A stretch of DNA of 64,000 nucleotides from Norana najaformis. Taxonomy: Eukaryota > Annelida > Clitellata > Crassiclitellata > Hormogastridae. The notes under the pieces were generated by a model, which worked only from the letters and a program-made list of their open reading frames with translations, ran no database searches and was not told the DNA's origin. The stretch is taken from positions 29,665,087 through 29,729,086 of the forward strand of contig OZ029916.1 of the NCBI GenBank assembly GCA_964023275.1, given 5' to 3'. Positions 62,480 through 64,000 of the stretch are shown one piece after another. The position numbers and the translations under genes were made by a program. Numbering within the stretch: position 1 is the first letter of the stretch; the number at the start of each line of letters is the position of its first letter.

Positions 62480-63330
62480 TTATCATTTTGCTTGATGAGG
62501 GTAGACGACAACGAAGAATAGCAGGGATAGAGAAGAAAGAGGCGGAGAGATAAAGACGGATAGAAAGAGACATAAAGGCAGAGAAACAGAGGCTGAAAGA
62601 CAGAGTGACAGAGACAGAGAAAGAGAGACAGGAAACCAGAGAGAGAGAGACAGACGGGCAAACATAGAGACAGCAACAGAGAGAGAGAGAGAGAGAGAGA
62701 GGATGCTGGGGTGAGGTAGGGCAGAGGGAAGGAAAGAGTGGGGGAATAAAAGAGTAGGGGGCGCTGGTGGGCAACAGATTCCGGGCCAAGTGTTCTTCTC
62801 ATTAAAGTCCTTTTGATCGGACTCGCCATTCACTTCCGTCTCCGTTCAGCCGAGAAACGAATCCTGAAAGACGCTGAGGTCCGTCTGGCGGCGCTAGAGG
62901 GCGTGACACGACCGTGGACGATAATAGGGCGACAGCCGACCGATCCACCCTCTGGAGCACGGCAGGAGGCAGCACACATGGGGCGGGGGTAGAGAGGGAT
63001 GGGGAGAGGTTGGCAGGAAAGAAAAGAAAGAAAAAAGGGAGGGTACAAGGAGGAAGAAACAAAAAAACGGCTGAACGGAAGAAGAAAGATGGGGCGCATC
63101 GGGATGGAAAGAGAGGGGAGTGAAAATAAGGAAAAGAGGTAAAAGCAGCGATATGGGGAGCGAAAGATAGAAAGAGAAAAGAAAAGGGAAAAAGACAGGG
63201 GCGTAATGGAGAGCGGCCCACATAGGAAGATGGAAAATAAGAAGAGCTATGAAGAGAGAGGCAGGCAGACAGAATGATAGGCAGACAGACAGACAGACAG
63301 AGATGGGTTGAAGAGAAGAAATGAAGGGAG
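62480..63330. repeat. 850-bp purine-rich tract with embedded unique DNA
   Basis: GAGA, GACA, GGAA and GAAG runs at 62515-62760 and 62985-63330. The interval 62751-62960 is unique and holds two CTCF-like motifs (62751-62764 and 62891-62904). Pyrimidine-encoded minus frames are artefacts. Confidence 0.75.
62751..62904 (+). promoter_or_regulatory. Two CTCF-like motifs
   Basis: AGAGTAGGGGGCGC (62751-62764) and GCGCTAGAGGGCGT (62891-62904) each match 12 of 14 positions of CCASYAGRKGGCRS, including nearly all of the core. With the full match at 60.39 kb they make three sites in 2.5 kb. Confidence 0.35.
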
Positions 63331-63528
63331 GTAAGAGAACCAAAAAAACGCTGGCCTGCGGTCGTACATGTCTTTGTCAACAGATCTTCGGATATTTCCT
63401 GTCCAGCCCGGCCCACGAGGGTTGGGGGAAGGAGGAGACGGGAGAAGGGCTGTCAGGGCCTTCTGTTCGTCCCTATCAAAGATAAATACAGCGTTCATTG
63501 CGAGATTGCTACGTGTGGGCAGGGGACA

Positions 63529-63999
63529 ATGGCGTCGTGCAACCGACCGGAGGACCGAGGGGCATTCTGGCATGAACGACAGAGAACAGGAGGACGTACG
63601 AGTGGACATAAATCACTGGACTGTCGCCGGATCGCCTCCCGTCAGGCGGAACTGATGAATGCATCACGCCGATCGTCCAGTCGAAACCTTAATGTCATTT
63701 CTTTGTACAAACAATTAGCCATGGACACTGAACGCCAATGCAACGATTGCCCAAGATGGTCTTCCATTAAATCTATATGCGATCGAATGTACGACCCGGC
63801 CTTCCGTACAAAGCGCTCATACTTCGCTTTTTGCGATCTTATTTTCTGCGCGAATCGTGAATCTCAATCGTCTTCTTTGCTGGTTTCTTTCTTCGAAGAA
63901 CCCTCAACAGTAGAAATTTGCGGGCGAAAAGTGCTTCCGAACTTTAAATATTTTCATAATGCCAAATATGAAAAGATATACACTGATTCCATCCACTAA
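63529..63999 (+). CDS. Hypothetical ORF, 156 aa, doubtful
   Basis: The longest open frame outside the Hox exons that is not low complexity. The start ACAATGG has A at -3 and G at +4, a strong eukaryotic context, and the stop lies at 63997-63999. The sequence begins MASCNRPEDRGAFW, has a Ser/Arg-rich middle and several Cys (for example CNDCPRW), but no recognised domain. It has no Hox N terminus or YPWM, so it is not the first exon of Dfd. A chance frame is the simplest alternative. Confidence 0.2.
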   Translation: MASCNRPEDRGAFWHERQRTGGRTSGHKSLDCRRIASRQAELMNASRRSSSRNLNVISLYKQLAMDTERQCNDCPRWSSIKSICDRMYDPAFRTKRSYFAFCDLIFCANRESQSSSLLVSFFEEPSTVEICGRKVLPNFKYFHNAKYEKIYTDSIH

Positions 64000-64000
64000 T

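Overview
The window is animal genomic DNA. It has long intergenic spacers, GT-AG introns, many microsatellites, tRNA-derived SINEs and decayed transposons. It carries part of a Hox cluster: two homeobox genes and one microRNA gene, all on the + strand. The first gene has the homeodomain and the C-terminal KLTGPN peptide of Lox5, the spiralian (lophotrochozoan) ftz-type central Hox gene. The second is Scr (Hox5 group). The third is mir-10, placed downstream of Scr as expected for the Scr-Dfd interval. The order Lox5 > Scr > mir-10 in one orientation points to a spiralian with an organised cluster. I cannot name the phylum or species from the sequence alone.

Layout. 1-13.2 kb is the flank upstream of Lox5 (Antp would be expected further left). 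It is AT-rich, with dispersed repeats, a fold-back element at 9.0-9.3 kb and a nuclear-receptor half-site cluster at 8.2-8.5 kb. 13.8-19.3 kb is Lox5: two exons, a phase 1 intron of about 4.6 kb, 312 aa. 19.3-26.3 kb is the Lox5-Scr spacer; its first 300 bp are a degenerate tandem array that begins inside the last Lox5 codons. 26.3-33.6 kb is Scr: two exons, a phase 1 intron of about 6.1 kb, 389 aa. That intron holds a 226-bp pure GGTC array, a SINE, a LINE fossil and a promoter-like island. 33.6-35.4 kb is the probable Scr 3'UTR, with a perfect 8-mer seed match to miR-10. 35.4-54 kb is gene-poor and contains several unique islands with Exd/Hox, Meis and RFX-type motifs, a decayed hAT transposase (51.5-52.7 kb) and a palindrome cluster (50.1-50.3 kb). 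mir-10 is at 53.98-54.06 kb. From there to 64 kb there are SINEs, long purine tracts and CTCF-like motifs. Dfd is expected beyond the right edge; no Dfd exon is visible.

How the parts relate. Lox5 and Scr encode Antp-class transcription factors with a YPWM motif for the PBC/Exd cofactor and a homeodomain. miR-10 is a conserved Hox-embedded regulator; the seed match downstream of Scr suggests that it represses Scr after transcription. The motif islands are candidates only: all were found by eye and none has been tested for conservation or activity.
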